Below are positions 21,689 through 30,444 of a stretch of DNA of 34,149 nucleotides, in pieces (the stretch's first letter is position 1; each line of letters starts with the position of its first letter). The translations under genes and the position numbers were made by a program. The stretch covers positions 1 to 34,149 of the forward strand of contig NZ_JAMDGZ010000069.1 of the NCBI RefSeq assembly GCF_028656935.1, written 5' to 3'. The stretch comes from Pseudomonas rubra. Its GTDB lineage: Bacteria; Pseudomonadota; Gammaproteobacteria; Pseudomonadales; Pseudomonadaceae. The notes below the pieces were generated by a model. The model searched no databases, was not told the DNA's origin, and was given only the letters and a program-made list of their open reading frames with translations.

Positions 21689-21897
21689 CGCTGAGGCCCC
21701 GGCTGCGCGGCGTTGATGCGCGCCAGTTCAAGTACCCCATGCTGCTGATACGCCGCCTGGGTGCTGTGCAATGCATTGTCGGTAGCCTGCAGCGCCCGCA
21801 CTTGCGCGCCCGCCGCTGAAAACAGGCCAAGCCCCAGCACCAGCATGGCCAACAACACCTCGATCAGGCTCATCCCTTGTTGCCGCTCGCCGTCCAT
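21685..21897 (-). CDS. pilV: Very short PilV-like minor pilin
   Basis: Only 70 residues. The leader ends RQQG and the helix MSLIEVLLAMLVLGLGLFSAAGAQVRAL has Glu5 and a PilV-type SLIEVL start. The protein then stops after a short tail (NALHSTQAAYQQHGVLELARI). The beta-sheet domain that normally follows (PilV of P. aeruginosa is about 180 residues) is absent, and pilW begins at once, overlapping by 4 bp. So this is not a simple frameshift with the rest downstream. A strong AGGAGGGA ribosome site precedes the ATG. It may be a genuine helix-only pilin. Confidence 0.8.
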   Translation of the reverse strand: MDGERQQGMSLIEVLLAMLVLGLGLFSAAGAQVRALQATDNALHSTQAAYQQHGVLELARINAAQPGPQR

Positions 21898-22006
21898 GGC
21901 GTCTTCCCTCCTGCGACTTTTCCACAGCCGTTTGCCAACCTGGCCGACTGGACGCTCATGCCTGCCAGCCTGACTCTATAGAAGCACTTCCAGGGAGGAA
22001 TGCACG

Positions 22007-22516
22007 GTGAAGCAACAGGGCGTAACACTGATACAAATGATGTTCGCACTAGCACTGGTGGGGATGCTCGCGCACATCGGCGTGCCGGCCTACAGCGCAA
22101 TGAGCCGCGGGCTACAACAGCAGGCGGCCGCCCGCGACCTGGCGCACGCTCTGCGTTCAGCACGCAGCGAGGCTTTGCTGCGTAATCAGGTGGTCCGCCT
22201 GCAGGCGCTGGAAGACAACTGGGGCAATGGCTGGCGCATGGTTCTTGAACAGGATGGTCTGCAGTTGTTGTATCAACAGCGGCTTGAGCGGGTGAGCATC
22301 GTCGGCAATCAACCGGTGGCCCGGCAGGTGCGCTTCAGCGGGCTGGGCGTGCCCATGCACGAGGGAGGTGCTTTTCAGGCCGGGACGCTGTTTATCTGCC
22401 AGCGCCCCGATCCCTTCAGCCAGTACCGGGTGGTACTGGCACCCACAGGCCGGGTCAGCCTGCGCGAGGAGCCCGGCGAACAGCCGCTGTGCGCGGCTGG
22501 CGGGTCAGATCAGTGA
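22007..22516 (+). CDS. FimU/FimT-like (GspH-class) minor pilin with Gln at position 5
   Basis: A 169-residue prepilin. The leader is MKQQG, then VTLIQMMFALALVGMLAHIGVPAY. The residue at mature position 5 is Gln (codon CAA) where nearly all pilins have Glu (GAA). The GspH/FimT domain is recognisable by RDLAHALRSARSEALLRNQVVRL. Start is a GTG at 22007 with GGGAGGA 7 bp upstream, a clear ribosome site. It is divergent from pilV with 109 bp between. Its last 12 bp overlap the 3' end of the convergent ispH. It could be FimU or FimT; the two are hard to separate by eye. Confidence 0.85.
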   Translation: MKQQGVTLIQMMFALALVGMLAHIGVPAYSAMSRGLQQQAAARDLAHALRSARSEALLRNQVVRLQALEDNWGNGWRMVLEQDGLQLLYQQRLERVSIVGNQPVARQVRFSGLGVPMHEGGAFQAGTLFICQRPDPFSQYRVVLAPTGRVSLREEPGEQPLCAAGGSDQ

Positions 22517-23452
22517 ACGTACGCGCAGCTCTTTGGGCATCGAGAAAGTGATGTTCTCTTCGCGGCCATCGAGTTCTTCGGCACCCGTGGCACCCCAGGC
22601 CCGCAGCTGCTCGATCACGCCACGCACCAGCACCTCGGGCGCCGAGGCCCCGGCGGTGATACCAATGCGCTCGACGCCATCGAACCAGCTTTTTTTCAGG
22701 TCTTCGGCGCCGTCGATCAGGTAGGCCGGCGTCGACATGCGCTCGGCCAGCTCACGCAGGCGGTTGGAGTTGGAGCTGTTCGGGCTGCCGACCACCAAGA
22801 CCACGTCGCACTCATCGGCCAGCTGCTTGACCGCGTCCTGGCGGTTCTGGGTGGCGTAGCAGATGTCGTCCTTGCGCGGCCCGCCGATGTTGGGGAAGCG
22901 TGCGCGCAGGGCATCGATCACCCGGCTGGTATCGTCCATCGACAGGGTGGTCTGGGTCACGAACGCCAGTTTGTCCGGGTCATTGACCTGCAGGCTGGTG
23001 ACATCGTCCTCGTCTTCGACCAGGTAGATGGCGCCGCCATTGCTGGCATCGTACTGGCCCATGGTGCCTTCGACTTCCGGGTGGCCTGCGTGGCCGATCA
23101 GGATGCATTCGCGACCGTCACGGCTGTAGCGTGCCACCTCGATGTGCACCTTGGTGACCAGCGGACAGGTAGCGTCGAACACTTTCAGGCCACGCCCAGC
23201 TGCTTCCTGGCGCACGGCCTGGGAAACACCGTGGGCGCTGAAGATGACGATGACGTCATCCGGCACCTGGTCCAGCTCTTCGACAAAGATTGCCCCGCGC
23301 GCGCGCAAGTCCTCGACCACGAACTTGTTGTGCACCACTTCATGGCGCACATAGATCGGCGGGCCGAAGACTTCCAGGGCGCGGTTGACGATCTCGATCG
23401 CCCGGTCCACGCCGGCACAGAAGCCACGGGGGTTGGCGAGTTTGATTTGCAT
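22505..23452 (-). CDS. ispH: 4-hydroxy-3-methylbut-2-enyl diphosphate reductase IspH
   Basis: A 315-residue iron-sulphur enzyme, last step of the MEP pathway, reducing HMBPP to IPP and DMAPP. The three cluster cysteines are Cys12 (PRGFCAGVDRAI), Cys96 (DATCPLVTKVH) and Cys198 (ICYATQNRQDA). The acid catalyst Glu126 lies in HAGHPEVEGT. The ATG at 23452 (AGGAG 7 bp upstream) gives the family's usual length; an upstream in-frame ATG was rejected. Last gene of the ribF-ileS-lspA-fkpB-ispH operon, 14 bp after fkpB. Confidence 0.97.
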   Translation of the reverse strand: MQIKLANPRGFCAGVDRAIEIVNRALEVFGPPIYVRHEVVHNKFVVEDLRARGAIFVEELDQVPDDVIVIFSAHGVSQAVRQEAAGRGLKVFDATCPLVTKVHIEVARYSRDGRECILIGHAGHPEVEGTMGQYDASNGGAIYLVEDEDDVTSLQVNDPDKLAFVTQTTLSMDDTSRVIDALRARFPNIGGPRKDDICYATQNRQDAVKQLADECDVVLVVGSPNSSNSNRLRELAERMSTPAYLIDGAEDLKKSWFDGVERIGITAGASAPEVLVRGVIEQLRAWGATGAEELDGREENITFSMPKELRVRSLI

Positions 23453-23466
23453 GGGTGACTCCTGGC

Positions 23467-23904
23467 TCAAAGGGCCTGGACCGCGAGGATTTCCACCTCG
23501 AAGTTCAAGGTCTTGCCGGCCAGCGGGTGGTTGAAGTCGATGGTCACTTGCGCGTCATCGAATGCTTTGACCACTCCGGGCAACTCGGCATTGGCGGCGT
23601 CGTTGAAAATCACCAGCAGGCCTTCGGACAGCTCCATGTCGTTGAACTGCGAGCGGGGAATGATCTGCACGTTTTGCGGATTCGGCTGGCCGAAGGCGTT
23701 CTCCGGGACCACGGTCACGGTGCGCTTGTCGCCAGCCTTAAAGCCAAAGATCGCTGCTTCGAAGCCTGGCAGCAGGTTGCCATCACCGACCTTGAACACC
23801 GCTGGCGTCTTGTCGAAGGTGCTGTCGACGGTGTCGCCGTTTTCCAGGTGCAGTGCGAAGTGCAGAGTCACTTCGGTGTTCTGGCCGATACGGGTCTCAG
23901 TCAT
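23467..23904 (-). CDS. fkpB: SlpA-like FKBP peptidyl-prolyl isomerase
   Basis: A 145-residue cytosolic FKBP of the SlpA/SlyD class. The FKBP core (VTLHFALHLENGDTVDSTFD and LLPGFEAAIFGFKAGDKRTVTV) is interrupted by an insert-in-flap chaperone domain (about 70-120). It ends without the His-rich tail of SlyD. It catalyses prolyl isomerisation and may act as a chaperone. It overlaps lspA by 8 bp and precedes ispH by 14 bp, the same order as in E. coli. Confidence 0.94.
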   Translation of the reverse strand: MTETRIGQNTEVTLHFALHLENGDTVDSTFDKTPAVFKVGDGNLLPGFEAAIFGFKAGDKRTVTVVPENAFGQPNPQNVQIIPRSQFNDMELSEGLLVIFNDAANAELPGVVKAFDDAQVTIDFNHPLAGKTLNFEVEILAVQAL

Positions 23905-24412
23905 GGACGGGTTCTCCGGACTTTTTGCTCTTGAACATATCCAGCGCCAGCATCACCGCACCGACGCAGATGGCGCTGTCGGCCAGGTTGAAGGCCGGGA
24001 AGTACCAGCGGTTCTGCCAGTGCACCAGGATGAAATCGACCACGTGGCCAAGCACGATGCGGTCGTAGAGGTTGCCTAGCGCGCCGCCAAGCACCAGCGC
24101 CAAAGCCACTGCCAGCCAGGTCTCGTTGCGCCCCAGGCGCTTGAGCCAGACCACCAGCACGGCGCTGACCACCACGGCGATCAGGGCGAACAGCCAGCGC
24201 TGCCAGCCGGAGCTGTCAGCCAGGAAGCTGAAGGCAGCACCGGTGTTGTAGGCCAGGGTCCAGCTGAAGTAATCAGGGATGACCACGATCTGCTGGTACA
24301 GGCTCAGCGCACCTTCGAAGTAGAACTTGCTGGCCTGGTCGAGGACCAGGACCAGCACGCTCAGCCACAGCCAGCTGAGGCGCCCGAAGCGCCCCACACC
24401 AGGGTTAGGCAT
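23897..24412 (-). CDS. lspA: Lipoprotein signal peptidase II
   Basis: A 171-residue inner-membrane aspartyl protease that cleaves signal peptides from lipid-modified prolipoproteins, with BamD in this window as one expected substrate. Four membrane helices are seen. The catalytic aspartates are Asp126 (LGHVVDF) and Asp145 (FNLADSAI), in the family motifs NLYDR..GHVVDF and FNLAD. The ATG at 24412 overlaps the ileS stop by 8 bp and gives the usual length. A longer in-frame version would overlap ileS far more and was rejected. Confidence 0.97.
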   Translation of the reverse strand: MPNPGVGRFGRLSWLWLSVLVLVLDQASKFYFEGALSLYQQIVVIPDYFSWTLAYNTGAAFSFLADSSGWQRWLFALIAVVVSAVLVVWLKRLGRNETWLAVALALVLGGALGNLYDRIVLGHVVDFILVHWQNRWYFPAFNLADSAICVGAVMLALDMFKSKKSGEPVHD

Positions 24413-27236
24413 AGTGGCGCACCTCGCCATTGCCGCTGATGTTGTCGGCGCAACGGGCACAGATTTCCGGATGCTCGGGGTTTGCGCCAACGTCTGCACG
24501 GAAGTGCCAGCAACGGCCGCACTTGGCATGGCCAGACTTGACCACTTTGAGCTTCAGGCCAGGGACTTCGGTCTCGACCGCATCGGCAGGTGCCTGGACA
24601 AACGGCGCCACGCTGGCTGCCGAGGTGATCAGGACGAAACGCAGCTCGTCGCCCAGCTTGTTCAGGTCGGCGCTCAGGGCGTCGTCGGCGAACAGGGTGA
24701 CTTCAGCTTGTAGGTTGCCACCGATGGCCTTGGCCGCACGCTGGTTTTCCAGCTCTTTGTTGACCGCCGTTTTGGCTGCCATCACGCGCTCCCAGTAGGC
24801 GCGACCGAGTTCGAAGCCGTCTGGCAGCTCGCTCAGGCCTTCATACCAGGTGTTGAGCATGACCGAATCGTTGCGCTCGCCCGGCAGGTACTGCCACAGC
24901 TCATCGGCGGTGAACGCCAGGATCGGCGCGATCCAGCGCACCAGCGCCTCGCTGATGTGGTACAGCGCGGTCTGGCAGGAACGACGGGCAACACTGTTGG
25001 CGCCCGTGGTGTACTGACGGTCCTTGATGATGTCCAGGTAGAAGCCGCCCAGCTCCTGCACGCAGAAGTTGTGGACCTTGGAGTAGACGTTCCAGAAGCG
25101 GTATTCGCCGTAGTGCTCTTCCAGCTCGCGCTGCAGCAGCAGGGTACGGTCGACGGCCCAGCGGTCCAGCGCCAGCATGTCTTCGGCCGGCAGCAGGTCG
25201 CGGGCCGGGTCGAAACCGGTCAGGTTGGAGAGCAGGAAGCGCGCGGTGTTGCGGATACGCCGGTAGGCGTCGGCGCTGCGTTGCAGGATCTGCTCGGAAA
25301 CCGCCATTTCACCGGAGTAGTCGGTGGCCGAAACCCACAGGCGCAGGATGTCGGCACCCAGGGTGTCGTTGACCTTCTGCGGCTCGATGGTGTTACCCAG
25401 CGACTTGGACATCTTGCGGCCGTTCTCGTCGACGGTGAAGCCGTGCGTCAGCAGTTCGCGGTACGGCGCGTGGTTGTCGATGGCGCAACCGGTCAGCAAG
25501 GACGAGTGGAACCAGCCACGGTGCTGGTCGGAACCTTCCAGGTACAGGTCGGCGCGCGGGCCGGTGTCGTGACCGATGCTGTGCGAGCCGCGCAGCACGT
25601 GCCAGTGGGTGGTACCGGAGTCGAACCAGACGTCGAGGGTGTCGGCGATCTTGTCGTATTGACCGGCCTCGTCACCGAGCAGCTCGGCGGCATCGAGCTT
25701 GAACCAGGCTTCGATCCCTTCTTTTTCGACGCGCTTGGCCACTTCTTCCATCAGCTCGACGGTGCGCGGGTGCAGCTCGCCGGTTTGCTTGTCGAGGAAG
25801 AACGGGATCGGTACACCCCAGTTGCGCTGACGCGAGATGCACCAGTCCGGACGGTTGGCGATCATCGAGTGCAGGCGTGCCTGGCCCCAGGCCGGGACGA
25901 ACTTGGTCTGCTCGATGGCCTGGACCGCGCGCTTGCGCAGGGTCTCGCCGTTGTCCGGCTGCTTGTCCATGCCGACGAACCATTGCGCGGTGGCGCGATA
26001 GATCAGCGGGGTCTTGTGGCGCCAGCAGTGCATGTAGCTGTGGCTGATGGTTTCGGTGTGCATCAGCGCACCGACTTCAGAGAGTTTTTCGACGATGGCC
26101 GGGTTGGCCTTCCAGATGAACTGGCCGCCGAAGAACTCCAGCGATGGCACGTACACGCCGTTGCTCTGCACCGGGGTGAGGATGTCGTCGTTGACCATGC
26201 CGTAACGCTTGCAGGTCACGAAGTCGTCTTCACCGTAGGCTGGCGAGGAGTGAACCACACCGGTACCGGCGCCCAGTTCGACGTAGTCGGCCAGGTACAC
26301 CGGCGACAGGCGATCGTAGAACGGGTGACGGAAGTTGATCAGCTCCAGGGCCGAACCTTCTGCGGTGGCGATTACCGAACCTTCCAGCGAATAACGCTTC
26401 AGGCACGGCTCGACCAGCTCTTCAGCCAGCACCAGCAGCTTGTCGCCGGTATCGACCAGGGCGTACTTGAACTCCGGATGGACGTTCAGTGCCTGGTTGG
26501 CCGGGATGGTCCACGGGGTGGTGGTCCAGATCACGATCGCGGCAGGCTTGGCCAGCGAGGCCAGGCCAAAGGCGGCAGCCAGCTTGGCTTGATCGACCAC
26601 CGGGAAGGCGACGTCGATGGTCTGCGATTTCTTGTCGGCGTACTCGACTTCGGCTTCGGCCAGGGCCGAACCGCAATCGAAGCACCAGTTCACAGGCTTG
26701 AGGCCCTTGAACACGAAGCCGTGCTTGACCATCTCGGCCAGCGCGCGGATTTCACCGGCTTCGTTGGCAAAGTTCATGGTCTTGTACGGGTTGTCCCATT
26801 CACCCAGTACACCCAGGCGGATGAACTCGGTCTTCTGCCCTTCGATCTGCTCGGCGGCGTAGGCGCGGCACAGCTCGCGGGTCTGGTCAGCGCTCAGGTG
26901 CTTGCCGTGTGTCACTTCGACCTTGTGCTCGATCGGCAGGCCGTGGCAGTCCCAGCCTGGGACGTACGGGGCGTCGAAACCGGACAGGGTCTTGGAGCGG
27001 AGAATCATGTCCTTGAGAATCTTGTTCAGCGCATGACCGATGTGGATCTTGCCGTTGGCGTAGGGCGGGCCGTCGTGCAGCACGAACTTCGGACGATCCT
27101 TGCCAATTTCGCGCAGCTTCTGGTACAGGCCAATGCTGTCCCAGCGCTGCAGGATCTGCGGTTCGCGCTGTGGCAGGCCGGCCTTCATCGGGAAGGCGGT
27201 GTCCGGAAGGTTTAGCGTGGCTTTATAGTCGGTCAT
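24405..27236 (-). CDS. ileS: Isoleucyl-tRNA synthetase
   Basis: A 943-residue class I synthetase. The HIGH motif is at 65-68 (GKIHIGHAL), an editing CP1 domain lies at about 200-400, and KMSKS appears as RKMSKSLGNT near residue 600. The C-terminal zinc finger has two Cys pairs (CGRCWHF and CARCADN) close to the end. This is the bacterial IleS1 type, not the mupirocin-resistant IleS2 type that lacks this zinc end. Start is the ATG at 27236, overlapping the ribF stop (ATGA), so ribF and ileS are coupled. The lspA gene overlaps its end by 8 bp. Confidence 0.98.
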   Translation of the reverse strand: MTDYKATLNLPDTAFPMKAGLPQREPQILQRWDSIGLYQKLREIGKDRPKFVLHDGPPYANGKIHIGHALNKILKDMILRSKTLSGFDAPYVPGWDCHGLPIEHKVEVTHGKHLSADQTRELCRAYAAEQIEGQKTEFIRLGVLGEWDNPYKTMNFANEAGEIRALAEMVKHGFVFKGLKPVNWCFDCGSALAEAEVEYADKKSQTIDVAFPVVDQAKLAAAFGLASLAKPAAIVIWTTTPWTIPANQALNVHPEFKYALVDTGDKLLVLAEELVEPCLKRYSLEGSVIATAEGSALELINFRHPFYDRLSPVYLADYVELGAGTGVVHSSPAYGEDDFVTCKRYGMVNDDILTPVQSNGVYVPSLEFFGGQFIWKANPAIVEKLSEVGALMHTETISHSYMHCWRHKTPLIYRATAQWFVGMDKQPDNGETLRKRAVQAIEQTKFVPAWGQARLHSMIANRPDWCISRQRNWGVPIPFFLDKQTGELHPRTVELMEEVAKRVEKEGIEAWFKLDAAELLGDEAGQYDKIADTLDVWFDSGTTHWHVLRGSHSIGHDTGPRADLYLEGSDQHRGWFHSSLLTGCAIDNHAPYRELLTHGFTVDENGRKMSKSLGNTIEPQKVNDTLGADILRLWVSATDYSGEMAVSEQILQRSADAYRRIRNTARFLLSNLTGFDPARDLLPAEDMLALDRWAVDRTLLLQRELEEHYGEYRFWNVYSKVHNFCVQELGGFYLDIIKDRQYTTGANSVARRSCQTALYHISEALVRWIAPILAFTADELWQYLPGERNDSVMLNTWYEGLSELPDGFELGRAYWERVMAAKTAVNKELENQRAAKAIGGNLQAEVTLFADDALSADLNKLGDELRFVLITSAASVAPFVQAPADAVETEVPGLKLKVVKSGHAKCGRCWHFRADVGANPEHPEICARCADNISGNGEVRHYA

Positions 27237-28183
27237 TTCAGGCTCTTCGTTAGCGGTTGACCGTGCCAATGGGCACGTGCGGCGGCGATATCCGCATCGA
27301 TCGCCGACTTCAGCGCCTCCAGGGAGGCGAATCGCTGCTCTTCACGCAGCTTGTGGTGGAATTCCACCGTCAGACGCCGGCCATAGAGATCGCCGGCAAA
27401 ATCCAGAAGATGTACTTCCAGGTGGGCTTTGCCATCACCTGAAACAGTAGGCCGTACGCCAATGTTGGCGACGCCCGGCCAGTTATTGCCATCGAGCTCG
27501 ACGCTGACCAGGTAGACCCCGGTGAGCGGCACGCGATGGCGTTTGAGCTGGATGTTGGCGGTCGGCGTACCCAGCTGGCGCGCCAGCTTCTGCCCGTGCA
27601 GCACCCGCCCGCAGATACGGAACGGCCGCCCGAGCAGACGTTCGGCCAGGGCGAAATCGGCGTTGGCCAGCGCATCGCGTACTTGTGTGCTGCTGACCCG
27701 CAGACCATCGAGCTCGACGGTTTGCGCCGCTTCAACGGTGAAGCCCTGGCTCAGGCCGGCCTGCTGGAGGAATTCGAAATCGCCTACCCGGTCGCAACCA
27801 AAGCGGAAATCGTCCCCCACTTCCAGATGCTGCACACCCAGGCCATCGACCAGGATGGTGTCGACGAACTCGGCGGCACTGAGCTTGCTCAGGCGCTGGT
27901 TGAACGCCAGGCACAGCACCCGCTCAACACCGGCGGCGGCCAGCAGGGCGACCTTGTCGCGCAGGCGGGCCAGGCGCGCGGGCGCGGTGTCGGGGGCGAA
28001 GTACTCACGCGGCTGTGGTTCGAAAATCACCACGCAGCTGGGCACGCCCAACTCATCCGCTCGCTCACGCAGGCGCGCCAGGATTGCCTGGTGGCCGCGG
28101 TGAACACCGTCGAAGTTGCCAATAGTGGCGACACAGCCCCGGTGCTGGGGGCGCAGGTTGTGGAGGCCTCGAACCAGCTGCAT
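27233..28183 (-). CDS. ribF: Bifunctional riboflavin kinase / FAD synthetase
   Basis: A 316-residue enzyme that phosphorylates riboflavin to FMN and adenylylates FMN to FAD. The N-terminal nucleotidyltransferase domain has TIGNFDGVHRGHQ (about 20-32). The C-terminal riboflavin kinase domain has GRPFRICGRVLHGQKLARQLGTPTANIQ with the PTAN motif. Start is taken as the ATG at 28183 (MQLVRGL), since AAGAAG lies upstream and it fits family length. Another ATG 18 bp upstream has no ribosome site. First gene of the ribF-ileS-lspA-fkpB-ispH operon. Confidence 0.96.
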   Translation of the reverse strand: MQLVRGLHNLRPQHRGCVATIGNFDGVHRGHQAILARLRERADELGVPSCVVIFEPQPREYFAPDTAPARLARLRDKVALLAAAGVERVLCLAFNQRLSKLSAAEFVDTILVDGLGVQHLEVGDDFRFGCDRVGDFEFLQQAGLSQGFTVEAAQTVELDGLRVSSTQVRDALANADFALAERLLGRPFRICGRVLHGQKLARQLGTPTANIQLKRHRVPLTGVYLVSVELDGNNWPGVANIGVRPTVSGDGKAHLEVHLLDFAGDLYGRRLTVEFHHKLREEQRFASLEALKSAIDADIAAARAHWHGQPLTKSLK

Positions 28184-28211
28184 AACGCGCTTCTTGCTCA
28201 TAAAGTGGTCG

Positions 28212-28217
28212 ATTATA
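28212..28217 (-). promoter_or_regulatory. Likely -10 element of the ribF-ileS-lspA-fkpB-ispH operon
   Basis: On the minus strand a perfect TATAAT lies 28 bp before the ribF start, preceded by TGTGGT (a TG a few bases upstream, close to an extended -10). No good -35 hexamer is found 16-18 bp upstream. The gap to murJ (28184-28301) holds no other gene. Confidence 0.5.
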
Positions 28218-28301
28218 ACCACACCCGGGCGCTGACGACAGGCAGCAGCGTCACCCCGTGGCGTGGAATGTGTAAAACCGACGTCTGACCGTCATTACGC
28301 C

Positions 28302-29840
28302 TTAATGCAACGCGTTGCGGGCAAAGTCACGCGGGCGGAATCCAAACAGCAACAGACAGCCGAAATAGGTCACGACTCCAGCCAGGATCAGCGCGCCCAG
28401 GCGCAGGAAGCGCTCAAGCATCTGCCCTTCGGCCCAGGCTGGCATGTAATGCATGCCCACCAGTAATACCGCCGACATCAGCAGCACCGCTACCACCAGC
28501 TTGGCGAGGAACTTGGCCCAGCCCGGTTGTGGCTGGAACAACTGCTGCTGGCGCAGCTTCCAGTACAGCAAGCCGGCGTTCAGGCAGGCACCAAGGCTGA
28601 TGGCCAAGGCCAGGCCGGCGTGCTGCAGGTGAGAGACGAACATCAGGTTGAATAGTTGGGTACAGACCAGGGTAAAGATGGCGATCTTCACCGGCGTACG
28701 GATGTTCTGCTGTGCATAAAAGCCTGGAGCCAGCACCTTGACCAGGATAATCGCCAGCAGGCCGACCGAATAGGCGACCAGCGCGCGCTGGGTCATCGCC
28801 GCGTCGAAGGCGCTGAATTTACCGTACTGGAACAGCGCCACAGTCAACGGCTCGGCCAGAATCGCCATGGCCAGGGTACATGGCAGCACCAGCAGGAAGC
28901 ACAGACGCAGGCCCCAGTCGAGGATGCGCGAATACTCGTGGCGGTCGCGGTTAGCGTAAGTCTTGGCCAGGGTGGGCAGCAGGATAGTGCCCAGGGCCAC
29001 GCCGAGCACCCCGGAGGGCAGCTCCATCAGGCGGTCGGCGTAGTACATCCAGGATACCGAGCCTGCCACCAGGAACGAGGCGAAGATGGTGTTGATGATC
29101 AGCGAGATCTGGCTTACCGACACCCCGAGGATCGCCGGCAGCATCTGCTTGAGCACCCGCCACACGCCGCTATCGCGTACGTTCAGACGCGGCAGCACGA
29201 GCATGCCGATCTTCTTCAAATGAGGCAGCTGGTACAACAGTTGCGCCAGGCCACCCGCCAGCACACCCCAGGCCAGGGCCATGATCGGCGGGTCGAAGTA
29301 CGGGGTCAGGAACAGGGTAAAGCCAATCATCGCCACGTTGAGCAGGGTCGGCACGAAGGCCGGCACCGAAAAGCGGTTCCAGGTATTGAGGATGGCCCCG
29401 GCCAGCGATGACAGCGAGATCAGCAATATATAAGGAAACGTCACCCGCAGCAGGTCGGTGGTCAGCTGGTATTTCTCGGTACTGTCGACAAAACCCGGTG
29501 CCGTGACCCACACCACCCACGGCGCGGCGAGGATCCCCAGCGCGGTGACCACAGCCAGCACCAAAGTCAGCAGGCCGCTGACGTAGGCGATGAAGGTGCG
29601 CGTAGCCTCCTCGCCCTGCTGGGTCTTGTATTCAGCCAGTATCGGCACGAACGCCTGGGAAAACGCGCCTTCGGCAAAGATGCGCCGCAGCAGGTTGGGC
29701 AGTTTGAAGGCAATGAAGAAGGCGTCGGTGGCCACGCCTGCACCGAAAACTCGCGCCAGGATGGTGTCACGGACAAAGCCCAGCACCCGCGAGATCATGG
29801 TGATGGAGCTGACCGCGGCCAGGGATTTGAGAAGATTCAT
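28302..29840 (-). CDS. murJ: Lipid II flippase MurJ (MviN)
   Basis: A 512-residue protein of the MOP superfamily with about 14 membrane helices. It moves lipid II across the inner membrane for peptidoglycan synthesis. The N-terminus MNLLKSLAAVSSITMISRVLGFVRDTILARVFG is the family hallmark, including the functionally important Arg residues at about 18 and 24. The conserved AFSQAFVPILAEY and YADRLMELPSGVLGVALGTILLPTL segments are also present. The ATG at 29840 gives the normal length. Its ribosome site is poor. It is divergent from rpsT and just upstream of ribF on the same strand. Confidence 0.97.
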   Translation of the reverse strand: MNLLKSLAAVSSITMISRVLGFVRDTILARVFGAGVATDAFFIAFKLPNLLRRIFAEGAFSQAFVPILAEYKTQQGEEATRTFIAYVSGLLTLVLAVVTALGILAAPWVVWVTAPGFVDSTEKYQLTTDLLRVTFPYILLISLSSLAGAILNTWNRFSVPAFVPTLLNVAMIGFTLFLTPYFDPPIMALAWGVLAGGLAQLLYQLPHLKKIGMLVLPRLNVRDSGVWRVLKQMLPAILGVSVSQISLIINTIFASFLVAGSVSWMYYADRLMELPSGVLGVALGTILLPTLAKTYANRDRHEYSRILDWGLRLCFLLVLPCTLAMAILAEPLTVALFQYGKFSAFDAAMTQRALVAYSVGLLAIILVKVLAPGFYAQQNIRTPVKIAIFTLVCTQLFNLMFVSHLQHAGLALAISLGACLNAGLLYWKLRQQQLFQPQPGWAKFLAKLVVAVLLMSAVLLVGMHYMPAWAEGQMLERFLRLGALILAGVVTYFGCLLLFGFRPRDFARNALH

Positions 29841-30012
29841 CGAAAGTTTTTTACGCCTGAGGATAAAGGGCTGTGCCGCAACGTGCCCAGTTGTGCGATA
29901 CTCCGCGCCGCAACGCAAGCAGAGCAAAAACTCCCGAGTTTACAGGTCGTGCCGCAGAAGGGAATCACTCCCTTGTACAGAACGACCACTCAGCGGAACC
30001 ATGCAAGTGCCC

Positions 30013-30041
30013 TTGACAACCGATTAACTCATCGGCATGAT
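30013..30041 (+). promoter_or_regulatory. Promoter of rpsT
   Basis: A consensus -35 TTGACA (30013-30018), a 17-bp spacer and a -10 CATGAT (30036-30041, four of six matches) are followed by a GC-containing discriminator (TCGCGGCC). It lies about 50 bp before the rpsT start. A ribosomal protein promoter of this type is expected to be strong and growth-rate dependent. Confidence 0.65.
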
Positions 30042-30091
30042 TCGCGGCCTATTTTGTTTGCTATTTACCAAGTCTTTCGAGGAGCTCGACG

Positions 30092-30370
30092 GTGGCCAAC
30101 TCACCTTCCGCCAAAAAACGTGCAAAACAGGCTGAGAAGCGTCGCAGCCACAACGCCAGCCTGCGTTCCATGGTTCGTACCTACATCAAGAATGTAGTTA
30201 AAGCCATCGACGCAAAAGACGCCGAAAAAGCGCAAGCTGCTTATACTCTGGCTGTTCCAGTTATCGACCGTATGGCCGATAAAGGTATCATCCACAAGAA
30301 CAAGGCTGCTCGCCATAAAGGCCGTCTGAATGGCCACATCAAGGCGCTGAAAGAAGCTGCAGCTGCCTAA
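30092..30370 (+). CDS. rpsT: Ribosomal protein bS20
   Basis: A 92-residue basic helical protein of the 30S subunit that binds 16S rRNA early in assembly. MANSPSAKKRAKQAEKRRSHNASLRSMVRT and the C-terminal HKNKAARHKGRLNGHIKAL are typical of S20. Start is a GTG with GGAG 7 bp upstream. Rare start codons are known for rpsT in other bacteria (UUG in E. coli), where they serve translational autocontrol. Codon use is biased and less GC-rich at third positions than neighbours, as in highly expressed genes. A terminator follows. Confidence 0.98.
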   Translation: MANSPSAKKRAKQAEKRRSHNASLRSMVRTYIKNVVKAIDAKDAEKAQAAYTLAVPVIDRMADKGIIHKNKAARHKGRLNGHIKALKEAAAA

Positions 30371-30388
30371 GCGACATGCTTGTTGAAG

Positions 30389-30413
30389 AACCGACCTCAG
30401 GGTCGGTTTTTTA
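30389..30413 (+). terminator. Intrinsic terminator of rpsT
   Basis: AACCGACC, a TCAG loop and GGTCGGTT form an 8-bp stem that runs into a T tract. Confidence 0.94.
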
Positions 30414-30444
30414 TTGCCTGTAATTTGTGTTGGTGCCAAAAAGT

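Noticed and set aside
24957..27215. A 752-codon open frame on the plus strand
   Set aside because: It is antisense to ileS and reflects codon bias of the real gene. No ribosome site and no recognisable domain.
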